Below, one piece after another: positions 52,526-62,762 of a stretch of 64,000 nt of DNA (its first letter is position 1; every line of letters begins with the position of its first letter). Source of the stretch: Seminavis robusta (lineage: Eukaryota > Bacillariophyta > Bacillariophyceae > Naviculales > Naviculaceae); NCBI GenBank assembly GCA_903772945.1, contig CAICTM010000129.1, forward strand, positions 1-64,000, read 5' to 3'. A model generated the notes under the pieces. The model was not told the origin of the DNA, made no database searches, and saw only the letters and a list, made by a program, of their open reading frames with translations. The translations under genes were made by a program, and so were the position numbers.

Positions 52526-52813
52526 ATGTTGAATGCAGTTCGAAATAGACTTTCCTGCAAGAAGAAGAGAAGCTCGTCGCCACCTGGATCATTGAAGCGG
52601 CTTTCCGCCGAAGAAACAAAGGACAGGCCAAGGAGACGATCCTCCCAAGGGACAACGCGCAGTAGCATCAATAGCAAGCAGGGATGCCCGAATCCAAATG
52701 ATGTAGTTGCAGTCTTGGAGTATCTCTCGAAGAATCCTGACTCCAAGGAAGGTGCAGATTTCCTCAAGCATTTGAAAGAGACAGAGCTCGAACAGGTCGA
52801 CGCTACGATCTAG
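52526..52813 (+). CDS. Small basic hypothetical protein
   Basis: A 95-residue ORF from an ATG. The first half is Arg/Lys/Ser-rich with RRRSS and KKKRSS patches, likely disordered; the second half looks like a helix pair (NDVVAVLEYLSKN and ADFLKHLKETELEQ). No family recognised. The change from basic to helical and the well-placed ATG favour a real gene, but it could be chance. Confidence 0.4.
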   Translation: MLNAVRNRLSCKKKRSSSPPGSLKRLSAEETKDRPRRRSSQGTTRSSINSKQGCPNPNDVVAVLEYLSKNPDSKEGADFLKHLKETELEQVDATI

Positions 52814-53069
52814 TTGCAGCTGCCAGATGCGTAAAGCATGCAGCAGCACACACATGATTCGCAATACAGGAGATCAATGAAGGAGAGACTATCACACGTA
52901 CAGTCCGAATGCAAGCAAGGCGAGCACCAGAAGCTAGCTGCTAGTGCGCGGACAAGCAATCTATTTTTAAACATACTCCTACTAAGTTATGTGTTCTACA
53001 CTTACGATACTTACTTGAAGGAGGCCACGCCTTCATGGCGCTGCCGTCCACCGAATCACCTTCGGCTTG

Positions 53070-55367
53070 CTACTCATTGGACCCTAGCTTTTGTTTGGCC
53101 CAATAATAACATTGCTTGTGACTTTCGATGTCTTTCCAATTGGGTGCGTCTTTGATGTGCTTTGTGATGCCGTTTCCGTTGGCATCCACCAAGTGAACAT
53201 CCTGCCCCATTTCCTCCACCAACCACTGGATTGCCTCCAACTGACCGTTCTGAGCCGCCGCAAAGAGAGGATGCAAGTTGCCCCAAAGGATGGGGTGGGT
53301 GGCGGATGGGCTGGCTCCGTGTTCTACCAGGACTCTGGCCACGTCCACTTTTCCCGTGTAACACGCCCAACCGACGGGAGATCCAATGTGTATCAATCCC
53401 TGGGTTCGAGGATCGGTACACAACCATTCCACGATCTCTTTGTTGCCCTTCTTGGCCGCCCACTCGAGCGCGGTAAAGCCGCACGCACGGATCCGTAGAT
53501 TGTGGAGATTGCCTCCCACAAAACGCAGCGCGTCGTCCAACGAGGCTTGTGCCACTTGATGATTCTTCAGGGGTCCACATGCCACCAAGAAGCGTTCCAA
53601 AATGGGAAGATCGTACAGCGTTTCGAACAGCAAAATAGAATCCGATGTGGCTCTTCCCGCCAGAATGTTCTGGAATTCCGCCTGATTCACACCCTGATGT
53701 CCGGTTGAGAAGTTCAGAATGGACTTGCCATCCAGAAGTTTCAGTAAAAGGCCGAGGTTGCCCAGAGAACTGGCTTCGGAGATTACCGTTGGCCCGTTGC
53801 AGGACTCGAGCATCCCTGCGGTGGGGGATCCAGATTGGAACGAAATGTCGTTTCCTTGCAAACGGAGCTGTCGTATAAGCTGTGCACCCTCTGTCATGAC
53901 GGGAGAGCAAGTTTTCTTGTGTTGTTTCCAAGCCCGCCTTTGACATTTCTTGCTGCAGTAGACGGCACCGTCACATTTGGAACATTCAAAGAGAATATTG
54001 AGATTGGTGCAACCACAACCGCCCCCGCAGAATGCCTTGGGGTCCGATGCTGTGTCCATGGCGTCATTTCCGAATCCTAATTGGGCAAACGCCTTGTTCC
54101 AAAGTTGATCCGTCACTTGTGTAGGAACATTTCCTCTGGCTTTGAGTTTGGCTATTTTCTGTTGTGTGGCCCCAAAGGTATCAAAACATTTGCCAATTTC
54201 CGTGCCCTTGTACTGATCTTGCAAGACAATTTTGTGGTGCATCCCCTTGTACTGCTTGTGAGCAGCATCGATTACGGCAACCAGGGCAAAAATGGCGTAC
54301 TGTGTGGACAATTTCTTGTGCTTGACATCCGTATTGCCAATCCCCCAGTCCATTCCTTGCACACTGTGTGACAGCTGCGAGGATGAACACCGCCGGGCAT
54401 GGGTCCAATACGTTTGACTTGTGGCACATCCCTGCAAGACACCCTGCCATTCTTGGGTAGAGACGCCTGCACTGTTAAGTGCGTGGAGAAAGTCGTCCAA
54501 ATGCAAGACAGCGGACCAAAAGGCGGGAGGATCTCGTTGGGCCATGGCGGTGGGAGTCAATCGTGCCGTTTCTCCCAACGCCACGGCATGTTGGACATAA
54601 GCTAAAGTTTCTTGCAGTCCATACTCCAGGTACATTTCGTGTGCAATTATCACCTGGTCGTCGTCGTCGTCCTGTGCCGCATAACGGACTTCATGTGCAT
54701 CCAAGTAGTCCTCGTGAGGACAAGGATAGTGCTTGTAGCAACCGTGAAGGACCGCTTGGAGACGTTGGTTTCCAGTGTTGTCGTCCAACGGAGCAACCCG
54801 TGGAGGCGCATAATAAAAGGCAACATCCAAGTGTTTCTCGGTTTGGAGTTGGCGCAAAACTTGCACGGTGCGTTGAAAAATGGCATCCAGCTTGGGTCCC
54901 AAGTGAACACCAGTGTTGTGTGTGGCCTTTTGCAACGCCCGGGCAATGTTGAGATCGGTGGGTAGAAAGACGGCTCGTCGTGGATTTTGTGCCGTATCCA
55001 ACAACATGAATCTTGCCAAAGCCATGGAAATCACCATCAAATTGACCTGGGCGCGTCCCTCGTCGTTGAAGTGGTGCTGTACCAGAGTTTGTCCGGAAGT
55101 CTCATGGATGACCACACCCTTCAGAGTAGGAATTCGGAAATTGGGTCGACCCGCTCCCACTTGCCAAACATCATGGTGGGACAAGAATTGGAGGTTTTCC
55201 CGTTTGATGGCCATGATTTCTCCTTCCACCACACCAACCACGGGAACTCGTTCGGTTCCTTTGGAAGACGATGGCAACGCCTTGCCCACACTTCCATTCA
55301 ATCTCTTTCCGCGGTCGCTGGTCAGGCCCTGAACTACCACCAGTTGATGAACTTCTAATATGGACAT
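53070..55367 (-). CDS. MYND zinc-finger protein with ankyrin repeats
   Basis: A 765-residue single-exon protein. The ATG at 55367 was chosen since the upstream frame has no ATG. The N-terminal part holds the block VQGLTSDRGKRLNGSVGKAL and VEGEIMAIKRENL, a small beta-rich domain I associate with diatom MYND proteins. The MYND finger lies at about 451-488, with CSKCDGAVYCSKKCQRRAWK, a His and a final Cys in QHKKTC. C-terminal ankyrin-type repeats (about 620-755) include GFTALEWAAKKGNKEIVEWL, WACYTGKVDVARVLVEHGAS and LFAAAQNGQLEAIQWLVEE. Both modules bind proteins, so this is likely an adaptor or regulator; no SET domain is seen. Confidence 0.8.
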   Translation of the reverse strand: MSILEVHQLVVVQGLTSDRGKRLNGSVGKALPSSSKGTERVPVVGVVEGEIMAIKRENLQFLSHHDVWQVGAGRPNFRIPTLKGVVIHETSGQTLVQHHFNDEGRAQVNLMVISMALARFMLLDTAQNPRRAVFLPTDLNIARALQKATHNTGVHLGPKLDAIFQRTVQVLRQLQTEKHLDVAFYYAPPRVAPLDDNTGNQRLQAVLHGCYKHYPCPHEDYLDAHEVRYAAQDDDDDQVIIAHEMYLEYGLQETLAYVQHAVALGETARLTPTAMAQRDPPAFWSAVLHLDDFLHALNSAGVSTQEWQGVLQGCATSQTYWTHARRCSSSQLSHSVQGMDWGIGNTDVKHKKLSTQYAIFALVAVIDAAHKQYKGMHHKIVLQDQYKGTEIGKCFDTFGATQQKIAKLKARGNVPTQVTDQLWNKAFAQLGFGNDAMDTASDPKAFCGGGCGCTNLNILFECSKCDGAVYCSKKCQRRAWKQHKKTCSPVMTEGAQLIRQLRLQGNDISFQSGSPTAGMLESCNGPTVISEASSLGNLGLLLKLLDGKSILNFSTGHQGVNQAEFQNILAGRATSDSILLFETLYDLPILERFLVACGPLKNHQVAQASLDDALRFVGGNLHNLRIRACGFTALEWAAKKGNKEIVEWLCTDPRTQGLIHIGSPVGWACYTGKVDVARVLVEHGASPSATHPILWGNLHPLFAAAQNGQLEAIQWLVEEMGQDVHLVDANGNGITKHIKDAPNWKDIESHKQCYYWAKQKLGSNE

Positions 55368-55818
55368 GATGATGATGGCTGGAGTGTGTGGGATAGTATC
55401 GATCAAACTTTAGAATATAAACGGGTACGAAAGAGTGTTGGAAGAACAAATGAGCATCAGCATCCAGCACCATTCTATTTTGGAAGGATCCGCAAATTCG
55501 CGATGTTTTGGAAGACAGCAATAGAAAAGTAGTTGAGGTAAAATACGGCTTTAGTAATATTTTTATTCATTCTAAATTTACCGCATCTACAAATTTGTAA
55601 AAGCTGTGTTCTGGATCTTTTGTTCGGTTTGGATCTTTTCCTCAGGATCTGCATCGATCTCAACGGTCCATTTAGAGTTCGTGTGAACCGGAAGACCCAA
55701 GGACACAAACAAACACTCACCAACCAGCCAAACCACAACAACCAAACAACCAACCACACAACCACAACAACAAACCGTCAAGCAAACACAGCACACTCAG
55801 GGGAATGCGACCACCACA
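55368..55818. other. Shared upstream region of two divergent genes
   Basis: 451 bases between the starts of the MYND-ankyrin gene and the glycosyltransferase gene. It is rich in CAACCAAAC-type runs near 55715-55790 and may hold both promoters. No ORF is supported. Confidence 0.5.
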
Positions 55819-58062
55819 ATGATGGGCCCTCCCAACAGCAGTCGGCCACGACGGAAACCGGCAGTGTCGGTCCGAACCGTGGTGACGTTTGCCATCTTTG
55901 GAGTCTGTTGTTTCTATGCGGGTGTCTTGGTAGGTGCTCACACCATGGGCTCCAATAATTGTTCCCACGTGGAACCACAACAGACGCCGAACAAAGAGGC
56001 AGAAGAACCCCGATTTCCCGCCGACGTGTCGACGTTTGCTGCTGGCATGGCGTTGGTCCCACGGGCGGGGTTCATGGAACGATTCGAGGAGATGGGGTTT
56101 CCACTCGACGAACCCAACCGCCACAACAATCAAGTACTACTATTGTATTCCCACGACGAAGCCTTGCCGCCGAAAAGTCGCACTGCCGCAAAGAGTAATA
56201 CGCACATTCCAGTGTTGGAAAATGTCAGTGACGCGACAGAGAATTGCGACACCCTGAACATCATCTTGTCGCAACCGGGCGACAAACAACAATGTTTTGC
56301 GATACTGGGACAATTTCGATCGCATCACGTGACCAAATTCATGCGATTGCCACTCGAAGGTCCGTTGGATCATCAAGCACCACTGCGGCTGGTCAATCGA
56401 GGCGCCCAGGCATCGGGACGCGTGTCCATGAAAACACCGACCGCGGAGGAAACCAAGGTCTATTGGGAAACACTTCAACGCTATTTGAATACATTGGACG
56501 CAACACTGGACTTGCTCCAACCGTTGGCACAAAAAGTAGCCCAACAAAATACAGTCATTGTCATGGTATGTATCACTTACACTACTTGTTCACTTAGTTG
56601 AGCTCTCCAATCGTCACCTCACGGTCACACGTTTTTGTTTTGTCAGGTGTGTAATCATGGACAGTCGGAACTGTTGATGAACTTTGTCTGTGCCAGCAGA
56701 TCGAGAGGTGTGGATTTGTCGACCGTACTGGTGTTTGCCACCGACAAAGAAACAAAAGAATTGGCAGAGGGGTTTGGCTTGACTTCCTTTTATGATGAAA
56801 CGGTACGGCACAAACAAGAACCGATATTTTGCAAGGCGTCTTGTGCTTGCACTCAACCAACTAAATCGTGTTGTATCTTTGTGTTTGTATAGAACTATGC
56901 CGACATTCCAATGAAAGCGGCAGGTACGTGACGGAGCACCATTTTCGCCAAACCATCATAATAATCCCAAATATGCCGCACTCATTTTGCTTTTTCTTGC
57001 ATCTCCCAGGACGATATGCCGATGTCACGTTCTCGGCCATGATGATGGCAAAGGTAAGCCTTGTTCCTTTGTTTGTCGCTTCCTGAGACAGCCATATTCC
57101 GTATTGACCATCTCAAAATTCCTCTAACTCCAAATAAATGATCTTGCTGTACAGGTATATTGCGTCCAACAGGTTGTTTTGCTCGGGTACGACGTCCTCT
57201 TTTTGGATGTAGATATTGTCCTCTACAAGGATCCCTTGCAGTTCTTCCACGACACAGCTTCACCCTATTACAATCATGACATTTACTTTCAAGATGATGG
57301 CTCCAGAGCCTTGTTTTATGCACCCTATTCTGCAAACACTGGAATGTGAGTCTCGTCTTTTGCTGACTACTATCTTGCTAATGCTTTTTGATACGCATCT
57401 CTCACATCTTTTCCCTCGTCCAGGTACTACATTCGCAACAATGACAAGACAAAATACTTTTTCAACAGTCTTTTGTTGGGTGGAGACTTGATCACGGCCA
57501 CCCATAGTCATCAGATTGCATTGGTGTCTTTGTTGAGTGAACATGCTTCCCTGTAAGAATCGAATCTAACCCTGGATTTATCACATCTTCGCAAATACAA
57601 ACATGTGTAATGTTTTGGAACTGTTGTCTCACATTGGTATCTTTGCCTCCTCTTGCAATCTATAGTTACGGCTTGAAGGTAAAGGTGTTTGCTCGCCGAA
57701 CTTCCCTCTTTCCCGGTGGCTACTCGTTTCATAACCATCACGACTTTATGAAGGAACTCATGGGAGGCAAGGTGGATGACGCTATTTTGTTTCATATGAG
57801 TTGGACCACCAACAAGAAAGACAAGGAGAAATTCTTGCGCCAAATGGGCAATTGGTTTGTGCAGGATAAATGTGTGGGATCTACGGCATCCAAAATCTTG
57901 GGAAAAGACGACGCGATTGCCATTGCCATTGAATCGAAGAGTCTTTTGGAGCCATGTTGCCTCAAGGAACCCAACGTGTCATGCTTTTACAAGGACAAAC
58001 CGAGCAAAATCCCATGCAAGGATAGCCCGGCACTGGACAAGCGCCATGGATCCTTTTGGTAG
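55819..58062 (+). CDS. GT77-like type II Golgi glycosyltransferase
   Basis: Seven exons, 55819-56565, 56647-56802, 56893-56923, 57010-57053, 57155-57345, 57424-57552 and 57666-58062, joined at GT-AG sites without breaking the frame, give 564 residues. A signal anchor lies at about 18-41 (VVTFAIFGVCCFYAGVLVGA), as expected for a Golgi type II enzyme. The catalytic part matches the nucleotide-diphospho-sugar transferase family (GT77): FATDKETKELA, YADVTFSAMMMAK, then VLLGYDVLFLDVDIVLYKDP with the metal-binding DVD at 344-346, and FPGGYSFHN near the end. GT77 members transfer galactose, xylose or arabinose onto glycoproteins or wall polymers; donor and acceptor are not shown here. Exons 3 and 4 are very small (31 and 44 nt). 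Confidence 0.85.
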
Positions 58063-59590
58063 CTTGGGATGGTCAAAACACGGGGCGATACCTTCTTCCG
58101 TCACGAAAAGAACAGCATTTCGTCTGCAGAAAATGTGACATGCTGCCCCCGTGACGGCTGTATCCCTTGCGTTGGATTGGGCACACAGGTATGTAACAAA
58201 TGGAAGCGCTTGAATTGTTTGTCGGTCGGACGGTAAAGTCAGCCGTCATCGGTGCAGAGCAATGATGACAAAGATTAACCAGACTCGGAATCACTGTTGG
58301 GGAGACTGTGCCGCAAGGTACCGTCTCTGTTCGGCAGTGCGGTGTCGAGGAACATAATCACACAAATCACAAAAGGTCGGAGCTCAGCATCTGGCTTGTA
58401 TCAATATGGAGGACGGAAACAGGAGAGCTATGATTTCTTACCAGCTACACTGAAAGGGGATTAGTCTCCCCGCTACAACCGTGTAACGACACAAAACGAA
58501 ACCTTGCTACTTGCAAGACTGAGCTCTCGTGGTTTTCACTCTGCCTGGAACTCTTGTTTGACTTCATCTTGAAATCATTGACTGTTCTCACCAACGATGT
58601 GTTGTGTTATTGTTTGTCTAGGGGGCCTTCAGTGCCATTGACGCTCGGTCCGCAACGACTTCAAAGACCGTTCATTCGGCAGACTGAGTGCAGAATGAGA
58701 AGATAATGCTGATGCCGAAGCTGTTTGTTTGACGAACTTTAAGAGGTAAGCAAGCGACTTCGTTTCAATTCTCTTTTTCACGCATGTATCGAAGCCGCAT
58801 TGCACTAGCTCTCCCATAGTGCGCTGCGGTCAAATATCATGCCAGATGGATGCAAAATGCACGAGCAGGCGGGTGTGATGTCCACATTATCTATAACCCC
58901 AACTGAGGCATTCTCAATAGCCCGCCCGACAGATTTGTTTCGTTTCTCATGTGTTGCTTGTTGTTGTGCTTGTGAAGGCATCAGCCATACGGAAGGTTCC
59001 CAAGCTCCTCTCCTGGTCTTCGACATGCGTTTGAGTCCGTGGAGAGGATTTGAATGCCGTGTGTTGCGATTCAACAGTTCTTGGTAGCTTGGTCTCAATA
59101 AGAGAGTGTTCGCCAACTTCGACGCCGAGAATGCAATGTTGTGTCGGTTGAGCCACGGTATATTCATGCTGAATTTGATGACCCATTTGGATAAAATGGG
59201 GGAACAAGAGCTGAGGTGGGAGGCATCAGTACAGAAACCTCTATGGAATGCGAGTGTGTTCATTGTTTGGAGAGCGATTGAAGGAGATGTGCCGCGATTG
59301 CATTGCCTATGCCAGTTTGTTCATTGTTTGGAGAGCGATTGAAGCAGGCGTTTCGCGATTGCATTGCCTCTGTAGGAAACTACATGCATGCTGAACTCTA
59401 CAACTCAACTTTGGATGAGTCTCTGCCCAGAGCAGGAGCCACCAGGCTCAATGAGGGTCTCACTTTTCTAAACCTACACATTAATTATCTCTGCATTGAA
59501 GAAGCATTAATTGCACACTCTTCTAAAGTAGGAGTCAACTGGCATGAACTGCAGAATCGCATGGTTTGGTGGTGGAGGGCCAAATCAGGA
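58063..59590. other. Intergenic stretch with a 61 bp tandem duplication
   Basis: No gene recognised. A 61 bp unit starting TGTTCATTGTTTGGAGAGCG is tandemly doubled (59257-59317 and 59318-59378). Confidence 0.5.
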
Positions 59591-60487
59591 TCACATGTCA
59601 GCCCTTCTCAACCTTTGGTAAAGCCCAAACCATAGCTGTTTTCCTCCCAACTTGTTGAACAAGTTGCTTGAGGAGGCCTCAAAGTTGTTCCTTACCAATC
59701 CACTGCGGATAGAATTTTTGATCTCCTGCTGTGTCCGTTCACCTTGTTTCTGGGCATCATCGTCATTGTAGGAATACATGCTGCTAAGCCCGTAGACGCG
59801 CTCAGCTGTCCGGCGGAGACTGGGTCTGGTTGAAAACACGTTTTCTCCACCCCATTTGGCCTTCGCTGCCTGTTTGTTAAAAGGTTCCGGAAGCAGCGCG
59901 GGTGCAAACCTCCCAATGCACGCGGTGAAGTCAAAGTCTTCCAGTCGAGCTGGAAGGATCTCATTGTGAACAGCAAGGGTCATGAAGACGAGAAAGTCCT
60001 CTGTCAAAATGAAAGCCTTGTCAGCTTTGGAAAGCGTGGCATCATTCGTGCCATCATGGAGTGTTTCCGCGCCGTTGGCAATCTCGTACAGGCCATGGAA
60101 GTTGAACGATCCCCATTGGACATCGTCGTCCGCTCGCATCCTGTAGCAGTCAACAATCCATTCTGCGGCCTGGGTTCTACCCAACTGCTGGAACCACGAC
60201 CTTGGGTTGCTCATGCTTTCGACGAAGTCATTCTTATCCATCGTCCGCATGGTGAGGCTACCGAACCGGGTTTCCACGTGATGCACGTCCTCTCTGGCAG
60301 AAGCCTTGGTGGTCCCCGCCGACTGAGATGCCTTGTCCTCTTTCTTGTGGGATCGCCAGAATGCTTTTTGGCAGTCTCTGTTACAAACGTAGAACCGACG
60401 AGTCTCACCTCCATACGATGGACAATTGGTGCACTGAAAGCTGCTCGTAACGTTTTCCTTGCCACATTGAACGCAGCTGCTTGTCAT
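59591..60487 (-). CDS. MYND-like zinc-finger protein
   Basis: A 298-residue protein from the ATG at 60487; upstream codons of the frame contain no ATG. The N-terminal finger (about 5-48) has CVQCGK, CTNC, VCNRDCQKAFWRSH and so fits MYND except that the last ligand is not a Cys: the sequence after the His is KKED. The rest is helical, with FNFHGLYEIANGAE and EDFLVFMTLAVHNEILPA, and may be a family-specific domain; I do not recognise it. It has no ankyrin repeats, unlike the MYND gene at 53070. A protein-binding role is likely, and the missing ligand may weaken one zinc site. Confidence 0.65.
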   Translation of the reverse strand: MTSSCVQCGKENVTSSFQCTNCPSYGGETRRFYVCNRDCQKAFWRSHKKEDKASQSAGTTKASAREDVHHVETRFGSLTMRTMDKNDFVESMSNPRSWFQQLGRTQAAEWIVDCYRMRADDDVQWGSFNFHGLYEIANGAETLHDGTNDATLSKADKAFILTEDFLVFMTLAVHNEILPARLEDFDFTACIGRFAPALLPEPFNKQAAKAKWGGENVFSTRPSLRRTAERVYGLSSMYSYNDDDAQKQGERTQQEIKNSIRSGLVRNNFEASSSNLFNKLGGKQLWFGLYQRLRRADM

Positions 60488-61556
60488 GGCCGCTTGCTCT
60501 TTTGTGGAAAGATATGTTGAAGCGAGGAATTTGAGCAAACTAACTAAGCAGTTAGCCTAGCTTGATGTGGTCTCTGGCGCTTGTCGACAAGTCGATATGG
60601 GAATGGAAAATTTCAAACCTACGGTGATCTCGCTGGTACAGCCGTAGTGTGCAAGGCTGGCGACTAAAGCATGCAGGTAGAGCGCGGAACCTTCAAACAC
60701 CTTCGCATTGGATGACGAGTGTACGAGTATTACTCTAAGGTCTGGGGTTTGCCCACTGCAGACCCAAGCTAACAGCACATGGCTGTGCTGGCACTAGTAC
60801 TGGTACCGACAAAGCCAAAGCTGTGAAACGCCATCGGTACGGTACTATGCTCCTATGGTGCATACCTTTCGGTTACGGCCCGATACGCAGCCAGAGCGAC
60901 TTGGAAGCGCCCAAGGAGGACTCGAGTTTCGGAAGCACCAGCCACATGGATCAATGCAAGCAAGTGTTCGAGCTGCACCCGAGGTGCCCACCCCGATCTG
61001 TAGATTCGACGAACGAGGGAGGAAGCTGGAGTCAAGGCGGCGTCAGCACAATAGATTCGAACACGTTGGTGATGCGGCGCCACCATGCCACCATGCCACC
61101 ATGTACAGGGACTCCTAGCAGCCACACAAGCACAACAAACTGTGGCGGGTGGGAGGCAGAAACGGTTCTACTTGGTAGCGCGATAAGGTTCGTGCAAGAC
61201 CTCCGAGACGAGCAAATATGCACTACTATTGACGTCGAAGCAGGAAGGACGGTGGGCAGCACAAGCAATGCGCTCGCTTGAAGCTTCGTCTCCCCCAACC
61301 TGAAGAAAGATACTACTACTATAGTTTTCTTGGAACGGACGACGCAGCGAACATCATAACGTGGAAAGTTTCTGAACGTGGAGAACCTTAATCCCCAACC
61401 CTTCCTCACCTTTGCTTGCCTGGGCACGGACGAAAGATCCAATTTGCCCAAAACAAAAAAGGACGATCGTGACGAGAATCATAGCTCGCTCTGCCGTTCT
61501 GTCAAAAAGGAGACTATCGATACTAGTAGCTAGTTAGGAGATCTACAAATACCAGC
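60488..61556. other. Intergenic stretch, no gene seen
   Basis: Short ORFs only. A CCACCATG unit is tandemly repeated at about 61080-61104. Confidence 0.45.
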
Positions 61557-62762
61557 ATGGCGTCGATGGTTATTGGTCTCATCAATTGTATTAATGATGT
61601 GTTGCATGTGGAGCCCATTTCGATATTAGTCGACACATTGTTTTGGCTGTTGGTCATCCTGATCGGATACCCTTTGGCTGCTGTGGTTTACTTATTTCGA
61701 ATGATTTTTCAAGTCTTGGGCTGGTGCCTTGGTGGTGGTGGAAAAGTGGATCCCCATTCCTTTGAAGACAAAGAATTTACAGTTTTTGTGACAGGCTGTG
61801 ATACCGGATTTGGGCGAGAAGCAGTGCCAGTGCTGACTGCACGAGGCTTTACTGTTTTTTGTGGCTGTCTCCACAAGTCCTCATTTCAATATTTTGAAGA
61901 TGACTCACTGGCCATTCCTGTCCAGCTGGATGTCACAAGTGACAAAAGTGTTGCCGAAGCATACAAGGTTGTGGTGGCGTGGTTGGGTGCAGGATCAAAG
62001 AAACAGCGACACTTCCATGCTCTCGTCAACAATGCAGGGATCGTCCGTACAGGATTAGTGGACTGGGTCAAAATGTCTGATTTCCAGGCTGCAATGAATG
62101 TAAACTTTTATGGGGTTCTCCGATGTGTCAAGGAGTTCATGCCTCTGTTCAAGAAACAAGCTGCCGAAGGGACTTATTCTGGTGCCCGGATTGTCAACAT
62201 GAGCTCTATTATGGGCATGTTTCCTGGGGGGATCTGTGGAACACCTTATGTGGCTTCCAAATATGCAGTGGATTCAATGACAGAAAATCTACGTTTGGAG
62301 ATGATGCCTTATGGGGTGCGTGTAGTTTGCATCAATCCATCCATACACAATACCACCTTGACAAGACCTGATACTATGGACGAAAGTATATGTCAAGTCT
62401 GGAATGCTATGTCGCCCAGTCTTCGGGAAGATTATGGAAAAAGTGAGTACAACATGACAATAAGTATGAATGCATTTTTCCTTTCTTTGTTTGCTTCGAA
62501 ACTTACTTGTTCTTCCAAAACCTCTCACAATATTCCAGGCTGCCTGCAAGCTTTCCTAGACGGCTCCAAGGTTGTAGAATATATTGGTTGGGATTACAAA
62601 CATGTTGTGAGAGCTATAGAAAATGGTGTTGTTGATAATTATCCTACAAGCCGAGAATTGGTGGGGATGGATGCAAAATATGTCTTTTCGTTGTTGAGGA
62701 TGCTGCCAGCAGGATTTGGTGTTCTCGGAGTCAAAGTCAAGCCAGCCTGCATGCAGCGATGA
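61557..62762 (+). CDS. Membrane-anchored SDR of the retinol/steroid dehydrogenase type
   Basis: The full frame gives 401 residues; splicing a 96 nt GT-AG segment (62443-62538) gives 369. An N-terminal hydrophobic anchor lies at about 20-58. The Gly motif TGCDTGFG (79-86) is the hallmark of the 11-beta-HSD2/RDH group (SDR9C-like). NNAG is at 158-161, the catalytic serine at 216-217 (NMSSIMG), and the active-site YVASK has Tyr231 and Lys235. The tail has SVCS-free helices ending RMLPAGFGV, typical of this group. The 96 nt segment reads in frame without stops, but its product interrupts an otherwise expected helix, and it carries GTGAGT and a pyrimidine-rich acceptor TATTCCAG. The spliced form is the more likely enzyme. 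It probably uses NAD(P) at the ER membrane; the substrate is unknown. Confidence 0.85.
   Translation: MASMVIGLINCINDVLHVEPISILVDTLFWLLVILIGYPLAAVVYLFRMIFQVLGWCLGGGGKVDPHSFEDKEFTVFVTGCDTGFGREAVPVLTARGFTVFCGCLHKSSFQYFEDDSLAIPVQLDVTSDKSVAEAYKVVVAWLGAGSKKQRHFHALVNNAGIVRTGLVDWVKMSDFQAAMNVNFYGVLRCVKEFMPLFKKQAAEGTYSGARIVNMSSIMGMFPGGICGTPYVASKYAVDSMTENLRLEMMPYGVRVVCINPSIHNTTLTRPDTMDESICQVWNAMSPSLREDYGKSEYNMTISMNAFFLSLFASKLTCSSKTSHNIPGCLQAFLDGSKVVEYIGWDYKHVVRAIENGVVDNYPTSRELVGMDAKYVFSLLRMLPAGFGVLGVKVKPACMQR
62443..62538 (+). other. Probable 96 nt intron, length divisible by three
   Basis: Starts GTGAGT, ends TATTCCAG, with a pyrimidine-rich 3' half. Removal joins YGK to SCLQAFLDGS in frame; retention adds 32 residues without a stop. 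Confidence 0.7.

Noticed and set aside
58805-59263. 152-residue minus-strand ORF
   Set aside because: No recognisable domain, no clear start context, and competing plus-strand ORFs; treated as chance.
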